The notes: generated from the sequence alone by a model not told the origin. DNA of 64,000 bases from Adineta ricciae (GCA_905250025.1 CAJNOJ010000053.1:421278-485277), one strand, 5' to 3'. Numbered from the stretch's first letter, positions 35,589-47,640 are shown. Program-made: numbers and translations.

Positions 35589-37941
35589 TTATGTTGATGT
35601 TGGTGAACTTATTGTCCACAAAATATCCACGCCACTTGCACCCAAATTCAATGCTCCGAGATGTCCATTTCGAGTGGAATTAGCGCATTCAACAAAGAGA
35701 AGCAGACAATCAAGTAGATTATGATCACCCTTTGAATAAAAAGAAGATCATAGAACGTTACTTCTCTTCGACGATCAAATAGTGACTTACTGCTGGTACA
35801 TCGTGAATTTCTGCATTGGATAAAACTTTATAGATCGGTGGTTTTTCTTGATAGACAAAGATGGCTGTCGGATATCGAGCTGTGTCTAAACATGCGCGAA
35901 TATGTTACATTTTTAATGAAGTAAAGAAAATCTATTTACTGGATAATTGTGCTTGTCGAACGACATAATTTCCGCGAAAAACTCTTCCGTCCAAAAATCG
36001 TGGATCAGGCGTGAGACGTTGATCGAAATGAATGCAAAATAAATTGAATACAAGTTCAGCGTCAGTCACAACATTCGATTTCCAATTATAATCCGCCATG
36101 TATGTTCGAGCAAGAACTGCAAGTAAAGAAAATGAGTGTTTCAGCTTTCTCCAAACGCGAAAGCTCAATATTACTTTGTATACGTGAGAGAATGTATTCT
36201 TGATTGGAATGAATTTCAAAATTTGGTAAAATTTTATTCAATTGAGAAACTAATGTTGAATTTGTACACGAACGAATGAATGATTTCATTTCATTCACGG
36301 TAGTTTCTATAAACGAAATGCAAGAAAGTTGAAGCGAAGATTTGTTTCACTTACTGCCGATGACTATATCTGTATGACCCAGAGCAACTAATGAACGATT
36401 GATGTTCTCAATTTCGCTTGTTAATGGAATGAGAATCGCTTTAGTTAACCACTAAGCCATAAAAGCAGAACATTTCATAATTTAAAACTGAATATATCTC
36501 TTACTTTGCGCATGTTTTCACGTAGGACATATAATTGTGGTCCGTCCATGCGTACTTTACGCCATTTCTATCAAACAAATCAATGTCAATCGAAGAGAAC
36601 TTTCTTGTGAACGCTTTGTGCTTACCAAAACGTTCTGTGTAGTGCCTGTTTGTCCACTGCTACCAGGTGTTGCACCATTACTTATGATTCGTTTGTAATC
36701 GGATTTACGTGCGTCGTCGTCAACAACTGTCGATCCGTTCTGACTTGTCGCCGAACGAACATGGGCCATTTGATACGGACGAGAACGAAGTTCGGCGACT
36801 GTATCGTTCATCGCGTTGGTTGCCATAATAGGACTGCGGCCGAATGCTTAGCGAAATATGAAAATTTAGAAGAATTATAGATTACAAAATGTAGAACCTA
36901 CAATCGTTTAAGCTTCGATTATGACTCGCTGTTGACAGATCTAACGCTTCACGTTCGATTTCATTTAAATAGCGCGAACAATCACTTAAATTCGTGGAAG
37001 GCGATTCTATTATCACGAAAATGTTTAATATGAAAAAAGAATTAGTCATATACCTGGAGATGATTGCCAATAGACACTATTTCTCAACGTTGCCAATGGA
37101 TCAGGTGATGGCATGTTCAAACTTGTTCGATCATAGAAATCTCTCTGGAAGAAATATTGATAGAAGTTTTCATTTCACATCTTTCATCGGGCCCAACCTT
37201 TTGGTCCATCTTATTCGGTGATGTTACTGGGCGAGTGTATACCAAGGAAGCAACACGATCTGCAAGCGTGGCTGTTAAGACACGTAGAGGAAGTGTTGGA
37301 CCAACTGCTTTTTGTTTGTCAAGAATTGATGTGTACAATAATTGAGGTGAAATCCAACATAGGAGCCGATTGAGATATTTATTATGATTGTAAGCAGCTT
37401 CGGCAACTAGAGGATCATCACAAACGATCATGCCTGGCTCTAGAAGAAAAATTAAGCTTTGCAACTTGAGTAAATATCCTTACTAACCTGGCATCGGTAA
37501 TCCTAATTGTTTCAATTCATTTTTAGTCAAAAAGATGTATTTAGCTAATGATATATTCATATAATGAGCAATGACGCGAATTGTGTAACCAATACAAGCA
37601 ACAATAATGAATTTTTCTAGATGAAATCATTTGAAAATCGTGTAACAATATAGCAATACTCACTAGCATTCCAAATTTTGTCATGCAAATGCAAAAAACT
37701 GTCTGGACTAAACAAAACGAAAAAACAGTTTGTTACTTCTTTCATTGCAATGAACAACATACACAATAATTTGAACAAGACATAAAAAAATCACACTGAA
37801 TAAGATTCTTTTCTGTGTGACTTGCTTATCACGATTGATCAATTGCCGTTGAGATGTTTGATTAAGTAAAAGTTTCAAACGATCTGTGATTATACCTGAT
37901 GTATCACGTACAAAGCTACTGTTCGGTGATAAATTGAGCAT
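35589..37941 (-). CDS. TMEM209: TMEM209 (transmembrane protein 209)
   Basis: About 562 aa (human 561) from 13 exons: 37941-37763, 37707-37664, 37616-37488, 37439-37228, 37144-37054, 37006-36886, 36833-36626, 36567-36505, 36451-36355, 36306-36175, 36116-35940, 35885-35791, 35729-35589. Two N-terminal membrane segments (ILFSVIFLCLVQIIVYV and KFIIVACIGYTIRVIAHY) precede a long Ser-rich linker. The C-terminal half matches TMEM209 closely: WLTKAILIPLTSEIE, NQEYILSRI, AELVFNLFCIHFDQRLTPDP and ending LNLGASGVDILWTI. TMEM209 is a nuclear-envelope protein linked to nucleoporin NUP205. The donor after exon 6 could be GTAATC (used) or GTTCTA 14 bases earlier. It starts 381 bp from RPS16, in divergent orientation. 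Confidence 0.92.
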
Positions 37942-38322
37942 GATTGCTTGAACCGAATATAGATCTTTTATTCTTGTCTTTGAGATCAATTGCAATGGAT
38001 AAATGTGGTGGGTTTTATTACTTTCGAAAGAACATTGGCTAATCGATCTCTCCGTAAAAGATGTCGCTAGTTGATTTTCAGCTATTAAACAGTATACAAT
38101 TAGAAATAAAGATAAATTTTATTTTTAATCGATTCGATTGCACTTTTTTCTCGAAAACCGAAATCTTGTTGAATATCAAACTAAATGGCCAATCTTTCGA
38201 ACTAAATGAGTCATCATTGAAAAAATCTTGTTTATTTCATTCACATTTTATAAACATAGGAAAGACGTTTCGGATTTTCGATCTATTTTGACTTGTTCTA
38301 GATTTCTGTTAACAGAAAAATC
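37942..38322. promoter_or_regulatory. Divergent promoter region of TMEM209 and RPS16
   Basis: 381 bp separate the two start codons. A TTCTAG acceptor-like site about 23 bases and AACAG about 7 bases before the RPS16 ATG suggest a spliced or trans-spliced 5' leader. The 76-codon frame at 38061 overlaps this region and looks like chance. Confidence 0.4.
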
Positions 38323-38816
38323 ATGTCGAAAGTTCAAAAACAACGTGTGCAGACATTTGGTCGAAAGAAAACAGCTACAGCTGTTGCTGTCTGTCAACAA
38401 GGTGAACGATTTTCTTCAAATGCTTCTTCGGGAAAACTTATTTCTGAACCGCTCTAGGTCACGGCTCAATCCGTGTTAACGGTCGACCACTTCACCTCGT
38501 TGAGCCGCAGGCACTTCGCTTCAAACTCGAAGAACCAATCTATCTTCTTGGTCGTGACAAATTTGCTAATGTTGATGTTCGAATTCGAGTCAAAGGTGGT
38601 GGTCGTATTGCACAAATCTATGCTATTCGACAAGCATTAGCTAAATCAATCGTCTCTTACAACCAGAAATACGTCGATGAAGCAACAAAGAAACAGATTC
38701 GAGACATTCTCGTACAATACGATCGAACATTACTTGTTGCTGATCCCCGTCGATGTGAACCTAAGAAATTCGGTGGTCCAGGTGCACGTTCCAAATACCA
38801 AAAATCGTACCGTTAA
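38323..38816 (+). CDS. RPS16: 40S ribosomal protein S16 (uS9)
   Basis: 145 aa (human 146) from two exons, 38323-38401 and 38458-38816. The start [44 protein letters not shown] and the C-terminal [14 protein letters not shown] are diagnostic. uS9 sits in the head of the small ribosomal subunit, and its C-terminal tail reaches the P-site tRNA. The basic tail is complete. A polyA signal AATAAA is at 38924. Transcribed away from TMEM209. Confidence 0.98.
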
Positions 38817-39089
38817 ACGTGCCGAAGTGCTTGTTTTTCTGTTGTACGCTTTTTTTATTTTGGAATAAGCGCACATGGAAAAAAAGAAAAAAAATCATTA
38901 TAAGAATATATTGACGAACGATGAATAAAGAACAACTTGATCCGTTGGTCATATAGAATTCTGTTTTCGATTTATTTCAGTTTTTTTCGCAGATGCGACA
39001 TCCTCCTTGAAATAGGCGAGATGTGTGATAATCCGAAGAGCGTTGCACATCGTTCATCGTGATAAAAATTTTGAGCTTTTTATTTTCAG

Positions 39090-40599
39090 ATGTCAACTTT
39101 GAAACGCTTTCGTCCATCGGTCGAATCGATTTGTTCCTATGCACATTGTGTCGAAGCACCGAGTACTGTGCCGTGTGCTCACTGTCCATTAATATTTTGT
39201 TTACGGCATCTTGTCGAACATCAAATAGCGATTGATAAGGAACATAAGCATTTGATTTCCTCGATTGAAAACTCTCGCGCACGATTGAAAACGATCCAAT
39301 CGATCGACAATCGTTACGAATTATGTCAACAATTAGATGAATGGCAAACGACTGTGATTGAGAATATAAACCGAATGAAAAATGAAGTACACGCAGCTTA
39401 CGAACAATACGATGAAGAATTTAATAAAAGAAAAGAGACGATTTTAAATGCTTGTGATGAGAACGAAATGAGTTTAAAAGAGGTTCGGATAGCATCTTCT
39501 TCCCATTGATATCCATCTGAACATTTTCTAAATAGATCTCAATCAAATTAGAACAATCGTTGCGCACACTCGAATCTTCTCGCTTAGAACTAATCATTTC
39601 CAAGATCAACCCGATCATTCATTTAGTGAAGCCAAACTTAAATCCCTCAGTTCCACTCAATTCACAAAGCGCATCTCATATTGACCTAGACCGCTTCTTA
39701 ATCACATCAACGGTTGCTTTTACTCTTGACTATAATTCGTCTGTCATTGCGGTATCATCGAAGTATTTACTCTTCTATAAATCATCTCGATCCATCTTCG
39801 AATTGTACGATGATCGCGGTGAACATTTGTGCGATATCAATTATGATCAGATAACGTACGGAGATATTCAACAAATGATCTGGTCATCGTACGTGAATGG
39901 ATTTCTACTTGCCACGTCAAAGCAGATATTGAAATTGAATTGCACGACCAAACGTATCGTTCGATATGTTGATATCGGCCTGGGTTATTTCAAAGATATT
40001 TGTGCGAATGGCGAATCTATCGCTGTTGTTCATAATCTTGGAACATCGTTAGGTGATGTTATTGAACATTATTCAACGAATCAGATGATTCAACGTTGTT
40101 GGAAACCAGATTTGTTTTCCGATGAAATCAACATGAAAGATACTATGGAAATCTTCCGCATTCGAATGAGTGGTTCTCTATTGGCCATCGACGCTTTATT
40201 TACAGACAAAATTCTCATTTGCGATGTTTCTCATGCGATGAAATGTCTTTTTCGAATTAATACTCATCATTGTGCAATTCTCTCGATATCACCAGTTTAT
40301 GGTAGGACGATAAAACTTCTTCATTCCTATGTGTGAAATCTTGTTTTGAATGTAAAGATACCCAACAATGGATTTTGTTCGTCAACGACGAACAAGATGA
40401 ATCATCTCAACGACGAATGTTGCTTATCAATGCTCAAGAGAATGATCCACAGAGACGTCTACGTGAAATACCATGCGAACCTTTCACACCGACCGATCTA
40501 TACTTTTTTGGATCGCATCATTTTCTGTTAATTCGTGATGAAAACAAAGATGAGGAAAATATGATATTGGAATGTCGAAAGATGCATAGCACAATATAA
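39090..40599 (+). CDS. B-box-like zinc finger, coiled-coil and propeller-like protein
   Basis: About 466 aa from three exons: 39090-39482, 39536-40301, 40358-40599. Residues about 15-44 hold a degenerate B-box-like zinc module (CSYAHC, CAHCPLIFCLRH, EH). A 100-residue coiled coil follows (DEWQTTVIENINRMKNEVHA). From about residue 190 there is beta-rich sequence with recurring blocks such as FTLDYNSSVIAVSSKYLLF, SKQILKLN and FIDD-like ends, consistent with a beta-propeller. This resembles TRIM/NHL-type architecture without a RING finger. The ATG follows directly after TATTTTCAG, an ideal splice acceptor, so the message probably has a spliced leader or 5' UTR intron. Function not known. Confidence 0.8.
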
Positions 40600-40617
40600 G
40601 AGGGTGTGGGTGAGGGT
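40600..40617 (+). repeat. G-rich telomere-like tract
   Basis: An 18-bp run mixing GAGGGT and TGTGGG units directly after the B-box gene stop. TGTGGG is the reported bdelloid telomere unit, but this run is short and degenerate. Confidence 0.35.
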
Positions 40618-40852
40618 AATGACAACTGATGAAAGTGCAACCATGAGGATGAAGTTCGATTAAAACGTTTCTCGATTTGCAGTGGATATTCTTTATTAGT
40701 TTTTTAGAAGCACATCTCTTCTGAACAATAAAATGCAGAATAGAGAAATGTTAAGAGTGATGAAGTTCTTGCTGTTGTTATTAATTCTGTGGAGTTTTGA
40801 ATGCTTTATTGGCCTACACGAAAACAATATAAACGAGAATAGATACCAAAAT

Positions 40853-43800
40853 TTAACATACATTCAGTTTGAGAAGAACGAGACGTATAGCATTGTTTAA
40901 TTCTTGCTGATATCGTGGATTAACATTAGCGACAAACTCGACAGCTACATTTTTACCGCTGATCGTATCTAATTTTGTAACTTTAACTTTTCTCAAGTGC
41001 CTTGCTTGGCATATTCCCACTTCTTTCTGGACATATGCTTTCAAATTTCGAGGAAAATTTTGTCTAGCGTCCTTGGGTAATTGTTCACTCGTAACGCCTT
41101 CGATGAGAAATGATGCAAATATGTAACGTCGAGCACATCGACCACATGGGCTCTTATAATTTGTATCCTTGAAAGGACTAACACCAGATGTGCTTGTAAC
41201 AACCTAAATTTATGAATGACAGTATATAAATATATATAGACATATTGATTGTATGTTCGCCCCTATGATTTATCTTTATTTTCCTATTATTGATACATTT
41301 TCATAACTTCAGCAACACTAGATTTTATACGAAGTAACCACATACCATGCATATTCTGTCGACATGTGATCGTCTTCCACACTATTTGAAAAGTGTGATA
41401 TGGAGGAAATTTCAAATTCAATACATCTCGTTGCCTAAGGAATTCTCTGTCGAATGGTGTATAATAATTGGAATTTCGTTTTAACTACGAAAAAACTCTG
41501 TTTTATGACAATCTTCGTTGTTCTATGGCTGTATGGTATTATAAAGAAGATGCACCAAAAAATTGGGGTAAATTCGACTCATTTTCGAACTCCATCTTCT
41601 GGCTTACTTAGTTATTTTATGTAAAGAAATACTATTCGAAAAAAGAAGTGATAGAAAAGTTGTGCTTCGAATTGAGATCCTGTAGAGTTATCGATTGTGC
41701 CAGGTCACACAATAATATGAAAATTACTTATCAAAATGAAAACATCTATGTTTTCTATGGAATTCAGCAAAGCATTTTTCTAAGAAAAGAACTTTTCCTA
41801 CGTCAATTCACAAAACAAAAATTTTTAAAACGCAGAGGATTGTGAACTCCGGCACGCTCGTGATATTTATCTATTCTATCGGACTGTTTTGTAAAAATCT
41901 ACATGATAACATGAATATCTGACGTTTTAAACTACACATCGCATTTATCTTTGAACTTCACGTACTAACTTTCACTCGGAACAGTTTAACAACTATTTTT
42001 TGCTGACATTAACAAAGATTCGTAATGAACACTGCGAGAATCTTTTACTTCATTCATGCAATGTTTCACGAAACTTCTTTCAAATCAATAAAATAATATT
42101 TTCGTTTTGTCATCATTCACGATAGACGTAAAAATAAACTAATATATGAGGATGCTAGTCTGAACGTATAGATTTACTTTTCAACAGAAAAACACTAACG
42201 ATAACTGTCATATGCAGAGACACTAACTACCTACATGTTTAATCGCCTTTAAAATACATACCCGTCTGACAGTGCTAGGGGTTTCCGGTGTTCCATTGTT
42301 ACCGTCATCATCCTCACTTGAATCATCATTACCGTCTTCTTCTGATCCACCTAAAAGAAACAATTGTATCAACAAACAACACTAAACCTAAGCCACAGCC
42401 CTCGACTTAGATAAGAAATTCAAGCTATCTCTACTATCGAATGTACCAAAAAGAATTATATACTCGGAGTACGGTATTCATTTTCATTATTTCTTCTCCC
42501 AATATCAATCACAGATTGCATATCATTCTTTTCTACATTCATCACCAACATTCCCACAGAAACATTCCTTCACAACTGCTCAAAGACAGCTGAAAGTCTG
42601 CAATGAAAATCCAAATTAGAAGAATCCGAAGAACATACCTATAACTAATCTACAAAACTTCGCTCATTTCATAATCAATGCAAAAAAACTGCCATCCTTA
42701 TCATCTTCAACCTCAATTACTCACAGTCTCATTCAAAAAAGCTCGTCTTTCATGCTACATCACCCAATTCTCTGCTCTCTTTCCTCAATATCTAATCCAT
42801 ACAGAACCGCGACCACATTCACAACCATCATCAAATGACAACTCACTTGGCGTAGATGGTCTGGCGGTGGATGTCTCCTTAACCGGTTTAGTAGGTGTTT
42901 CACTTGGTGCAGCTGGCTCGGCAGTGGTAGCCTCCTTAACTGGTTTAGCAGGTGCTTCAGTTGTTGCAGCTGGCTCGGCAGTGGTAGCCTCCTTAGCTGG
43001 TTTAGCAGGCGCTTCAGTTGTTGCCTCCTTAGCTGGTTTAGCAGGCGCTTCAGTTGTTGCCTCCTTAACTGGTTTAGCAGGTGCTTCAGTTGTTGCAGCG
43101 GGCTCGGCAGTGGTAGCCTCCTTAGCTGGTTTAGCAGGTGCTTCAGTGGTAGCCTCCTTAGCTGGTTTAGCAGGTGCTTCAGTGGTAGCCTCCTTAGCTG
43201 GTTTAGCAGGCGCTTCGGTTGTTGCAGCTGGCTCGGCAGTGGTAGCCTCCTTAGCTGGTTTAGCTGGTGCTTCGGTTGTTGCCTCCTCGACTGGTTTGGC
43301 AGGTGCTTCAGTTGTTGCCTCCTTAACTGGCTTAGCTGGTGCTTTAGTTGATCGTTCCTTAACTGGTTCAGCGGTTGCGTTGGAATTTTTGGAAGGGCAA
43401 GCTGCGCGGCTGCCTAATAATATATTCAAACCAAAACTCGATGAACATCAAGAAAATAAATGCAAGTTGGGATGGTTGGGAAAAACGAACTAGTCGGTTT
43501 GAAGAGATTTTTAATCGCTAACTGTCTTGGAAACAGTTGATGAGCGTTTCGTGGTGCAATCATGTTGTATCAGTGCAAATGGCTGCTATGTTTTATGCTA
43601 AGTAGTAGGGAGAAAAAGCGATACATGAAATGGTTTTCTTTCTTACTAGCGTTCTACTGTTTGGCAGGTTTCGGAACGATAAAATTTCCTCAGTCATATA
43701 CCGCTGAAATGTCCCTTGCTCCGATGAGCGCCCAGCACACATTACTGGGCGCTGATTCACTTGCATATTAGGTGGCCCCAGAGCCCCTCATTCACATGTA

Positions 43801-46800
43801 CGAATTACACACATTCTGTGAATCCGCCAAGACTTTCAGCGACGAATTTATTAAAAATACTGAAGATTCTTTCTCCTTCCGGAAACACCCATGACTTCTC
43901 CAACTCAGGAAGCTTTTATTGCTTACACAACTCGCGTTCCTTATCAAACGTATATCATTTCTAGATGCAGGTCATAACTGTACTAGGAAAACGCCGTTGA
44001 ATTCACAACGTTTACCACATACACGAAAAGACATCTTATCCACTATCGTTTCATTTACAGGCTTCGAATTCCACTGCAGATTTATTTTTCCTCCAACTCA
44101 TCGTTCATTCCTTTCTAAGCAAGATAAAGCATTCGCCAACTCACTCAAACGACGCTCTTCACGATAATAACCCCCGAGCGGTGACAAATGATTAAACCAA
44201 ATACCGCGCAATCATCTCCCACTGACACTAACCAAAACTTTAACAACTTAATCCTCACACCCTCAGCCACTGTCTCAGAAAGCAAAAAACCTTCGACGCT
44301 CATCGTCCACACTCAGGAGCACCTAGCCTTCAAAACATCATATTCTCCACAGAAGTTCCAGAAAAGACTATTCAACCAACGTGCTTCCCACTAGCACAAC
44401 CCCCACAATACACACAGAAGCATACAAAAAAAGTAATCTAATTCCTTACCGCTGTTCTTGCACTTAAGACACACGAACTGCTTGTCAGAGTAGTAGTTGT
44501 CGTGAACACAACAGAAATCATCGGGACAGGCTTTGTCTCCGTTGGATGTGTTACATGGACCAGCCCATTCGAAGTAGCCGTCGGCACAGAATGTTGAGTC
44601 GGGTAAGCAGTAGTAGTTACCTTTGTCGTTGCACGTCAATGAACAAGTGTCTTGGGTTGAACCGGCCTTGAAAGAGCCACTACAGCTTCCTGCACAGCAG
44701 TGTTTGTCATTGCCCTTATCTTTCTTGGCCTGTGTAACAGCAGGAGCATCGGTTTTCTTAGGCGCAGCTGTTGATGCAGGTGCCGGTGCCGGAACCGATG
44801 ATCGAGCAGGACACGAGGCAGGAGCAGCTAGAACATGTATCCACAAATAACAATCGCAGTTTTGTGTCTCGAACACTTACCGCTGTTCTTGCACTTCAGA
44901 CACACGAACTGCTTGTCAGAGTAGTAGTTGTCATGAACACAACAGAAATCATCGGGACAAGCTTTGTCTCCGTTGGATGTGTTACATGGACCAGCCCATT
45001 CGAAGTAGCCATCGGCACAGAATGTTGAGTCGGGTAAGCAGTAGTAGTTACCTTTGTCGTTGCACGTCAATGAACAAGTGTCTTGGGTTGAACCGGCCTT
45101 GAAAGAGCCACTACAGCTTCCTGCACAGCAGTGTTTGTCATTGCCCTTATCTTTCTTGGCCTGTGTAACAGCAGGAGCATCGGTTTTCTTAGGCGCAGCT
45201 GTTGATGCAGGTGCCGGTGCCGGAACNNNNNNNNNNNNNNNNNNNNNNNAACTGCTTGTCAGAGTAGTAGTTGTCGTGAACACAACAGAAATCATCGGGA
45301 CAGGCTTTGTCTCCGTTGGATGTGTTACATGGACCAGCCCATTCGAAGTAGCCATCGGCGCAGAATGTTGAGTCGGGTAAGCAGTAGTAGTTACCTTTGT
45401 CGTTGCACTTCAACGAACAGGTGTCGTCGGTTGAACCGGCGTTGAAGGAGCCGCTGCAGCTTCCTGCACAGCAGTGTTTCTTTGAATCTTGTGTTGGATT
45501 TTCGTTTTTTGGCGCATGTTGAAGTGGTGCGTTTTGAATAGAAGGGTGGTTGAGGTTGAGTAGGTTGCTCGCAACTTTGATGTTTTCTGTAAAGAGGAAA
45601 AATGTTAGTTTGTGGAGTTAATCAAGGATTGGCTGGTTGGGTATCATCTCAGGTCGAACAATCCTATACTAGGAGCGAATATAGCGTTTTATGAGATCGT
45701 ACAGGAATCGGACGGATCGGATATGATCCTGGTAACGGATGTCATAGAATTGGAAGCATGGATTTCCTAAGGTTCATCATAGGAGGTAGGTAAGAAGAGG
45801 GCTCATAAAATTGTGTACAACCGGCGGGATTTGGCTACTCGGATTCCAAGACAATTCTGTTTCCAGGAATCCGGTAGGATTTTCTGGAATGGTCGGATCC
45901 GGTCAGATTCGATCGGATCCAGTATCGGATTTCTGGGCCTGGGATGCTGGGTAGTGATGGTAGGATCATGTTTGGGAGTTTGGGGATTATAAGTGGAGTT
46001 TGGGTACGAGAAATGGGGACGGTTTCGAAGGTTTGTGGACGAAGGTTGAAGGTATGGTGGCGGTTGCGTCCGCTTCATTGAGTGTATTGGCTGGTAGTAT
46101 TAAATAAAGGAGAGTTTGAATGATTTTTGAAATATTTGAGAAGAAGTGATTTGTGAGGAAGATGTTTGTGAGGAAGATGTTTGTGATGGGTCTCGAGGAA
46201 TGATAGATTGCGATTTGCGTTCGTTGGCGGTGTTTGGGTTCGTTCAGTAGCTGGATTAGTAATGTTTGATGAGGGGAATAGAAATAATAGAATCGGGACT
46301 GGGTCAGTGTCTGGTGGGATGGTTTCTTTTCGTATGGTTTATTTAATAGTGTCGCTGATAGTTTTATCTCTTTTTTATGAAGAAAGGTGATAGTGATGTT
46401 CTGTGGAACCGAACATTACTTAAACAAGTTCCTATGGACAATGGGAGTAGCTGCCTAATTCGACTTATAATATAAGCGACCAATTCCTAGCACCCTTAGG
46501 AATAGAAATAGATTTAGTTTTATTTATACATACCCTCACCCTCAACCACACCCACACACCCACCCTCAATATCAAAAAATGTCGTTTCGGGTTACTGAAG
46601 GAACTAAAGAAAGGTCCGTATAGAAGCGCATGTGCGTGAGGGAGTCTTCACTTAGACCACAGCTCATCAACATCTGCGGTCGCGCGCCATATTCATACCC
46701 ACGTTATAGCTGCATCGTCACTCGTATTCTAAGCTAAACTTCATTATCGCCCATAGTCATGCTCACATTTACAATCAAACCTACGCTTAGATTCACATCT

Positions 46801-46936
46801 AATCCTCATAGGTACTGTCTAAAAAGGTCCGACACACCCTCGCGTTCATGATTGCGAACTTACTTCCTAGTGTAACATGAGCAACGCTGAAATTGATTGC
46901 AGCGAGAATCATCAGCAATAGGCGTAATTTGAACAT
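40853..46936 (-). CDS. Mucin-like secreted protein with tandem Cys-rich modules (model interrupted by gap)
   Basis: Exons in transcript order: 46936-46864 (signal peptide MFKLRLLLMILAAINFSVAH), 45586 into the gap, gap to 44881, 44827-44450, 43413-42847, 42350-42262, 41484-41308 (probable), 41203-40853. Phases agree at every readable junction. The protein starts with at least three near-identical modules of about 85 residues with 13 cysteines (HCCAGSCSGSF to FVCLKCKNSGK), separated by Pro/Ala/Thr linkers. A domain of 12-residue repeats of the type KEATTEAPAKPA follows, a likely O-glycosylated mucin stretch, then an acidic linker (GSEEDGNDDSSEDDD). The C-terminal region of about 175 residues is conserved-looking (CGRCARRYIFASFLIEGVTS). 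No family recognised. An extracellular matrix or mucus role is inferred from composition. The number of modules is unknown because of the assembly gap. Confidence 0.75.
42870..43370 (-). repeat. 36-bp tandem repeats coding 12-residue Thr/Ala/Pro units
   Basis: About 13 units of 36 bp, some extended by a TTAEPAA insert, lie inside one exon of the mucin-like gene. Units differ by few bases, which suggests recent expansion or homogenisation. They translate to KEATTEAPAKPA-type repeats on the minus strand. The opposite strand is also open (GLAGASVVASLA-type), but that is a by-product of the repeat. Confidence 0.9.
43727..43753. repeat. Perfect 9-bp inverted repeat (hairpin)
   Basis: AGCGCCCAG, a 9-base loop, then CTGGGCGCT, inside the 1-kb intron between the Cys-rich modules and the Thr/Pro repeat exon. 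The stem is GC-rich in an AT-rich setting. It could be part of a small mobile element or a structured intron RNA; nothing else supports either. Confidence 0.6.
44450..45586 (-). repeat. Tandem 431-bp Cys-rich module units
   Basis: Two full units and part of a third can be aligned. Matching positions 44476 and 44907 are exactly 431 bp apart. The next matching position, 45250, is only 343 bp further because of the run of Ns. Copies include the exon, the 53-bp intron and the linker, and differ at only a few bases, so duplication or conversion is recent. The first module in the protein (45586 side) is more divergent, with the changes STDDTCSLKC. Confidence 0.9.
45227..45249. other. Assembly gap (23 Ns)
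   Basis: Twenty-three Ns inside the tandem module array. The neighbouring unit has 111 bp at the same place (44796-44906), so the true gap is at least 88 bp longer than drawn and may hide whole additional units. Confidence 0.95.
46532..46568 (-). repeat. C-rich telomere-like tract
   Basis: C-rich run made of ACCCTC and CCCACAC units, the complement of TGTGGG/GAGGGT-like sequence. It is in inverse orientation to the G-rich tract at 40600, and it lies inside the long first intron of the mucin-like gene. Confidence 0.4.
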
Positions 46937-47587
46937 TTTCTGCTAAAAATATCAAAACGATGTGAACAGAAATTTAGTGATTATCAGAATCTGACTGTGG
47001 TTTTATATAGTTTTACAAAGTGCGTCAAACAAGTCATTATCCTTATTGTTCAGTTGATGACGGAAGAATGTCATTGTTTCCTACGCGCAGCAGATGTTTT
47101 CAACAAAAGAACCTGCCAATAAATTGAAAATAAGTTGTTTACTGATTTTTCTATTTTGAATGACGTTTATCACTAAGAACATTGGTTACCAGCCTACATT
47201 TTTAAGGGTCGCGTACCTTTTTTTGAGATGAAAGGAAAACGTCAGCTTGTTTTTGATAATGGCTTAGCACTTGCGTTGCACCCTTCCAAGGGGCTGGTAC
47301 TTTATCAACATTATGTGTTATTATTAGTGTAATTAAAGATAAAAGGAGAAAAGAATAATTTTTCTTCTGCGCAATAAGAAATGTTTAAATGTGATTTAAG
47401 AATAGCTATGGGCATTCGGTACGTAATAATGGAGTGTGATGTACTTTGATTATCTACCAATATCACGGTCATTAAAGCAAAAAGAACCAATCAATCTTGA
47501 CTTTTTACTACACAATTACTAAATAAACAACGTTCATTTTGCCCACAGCATATTCACTACAAACATATGCACTAGCATTTGAAATAA

Positions 47588-47640
47588 ACAAGTAATGCTC
47601 GTCTAGCGACTCGCTCAGCTCTTTCTCGTAGAAATCGTGC
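47588..47640 (+). repeat. Dispersed repeat copy A
   Basis: Begins ACAAGTAATGCTCGTC and continues with GACTCGCTCAGC. Aligns with copies at 48916 and, inverted, 50609. Confidence 0.6.

Noticed and set aside
42678-43493. 271-codon frame on the plus strand (GLAGASVVASLAG repeats)
   Set aside because: It is the reverse of the Thr/Ala/Pro repeat exon. The minus strand has matching exon borders and phase with the Cys-rich modules, so the plus frame is a by-product.
45803-46078. 91-codon minus-strand frame with QPPPYLQPSSTNL and DPIESDRIRPFQ
   Set aside because: Lies in the first intron of the mucin-like gene in sequence with local GGATCGGAT repeats. No splice sites in compatible phase were found; an old mobile-element remnant is possible but not demonstrable.
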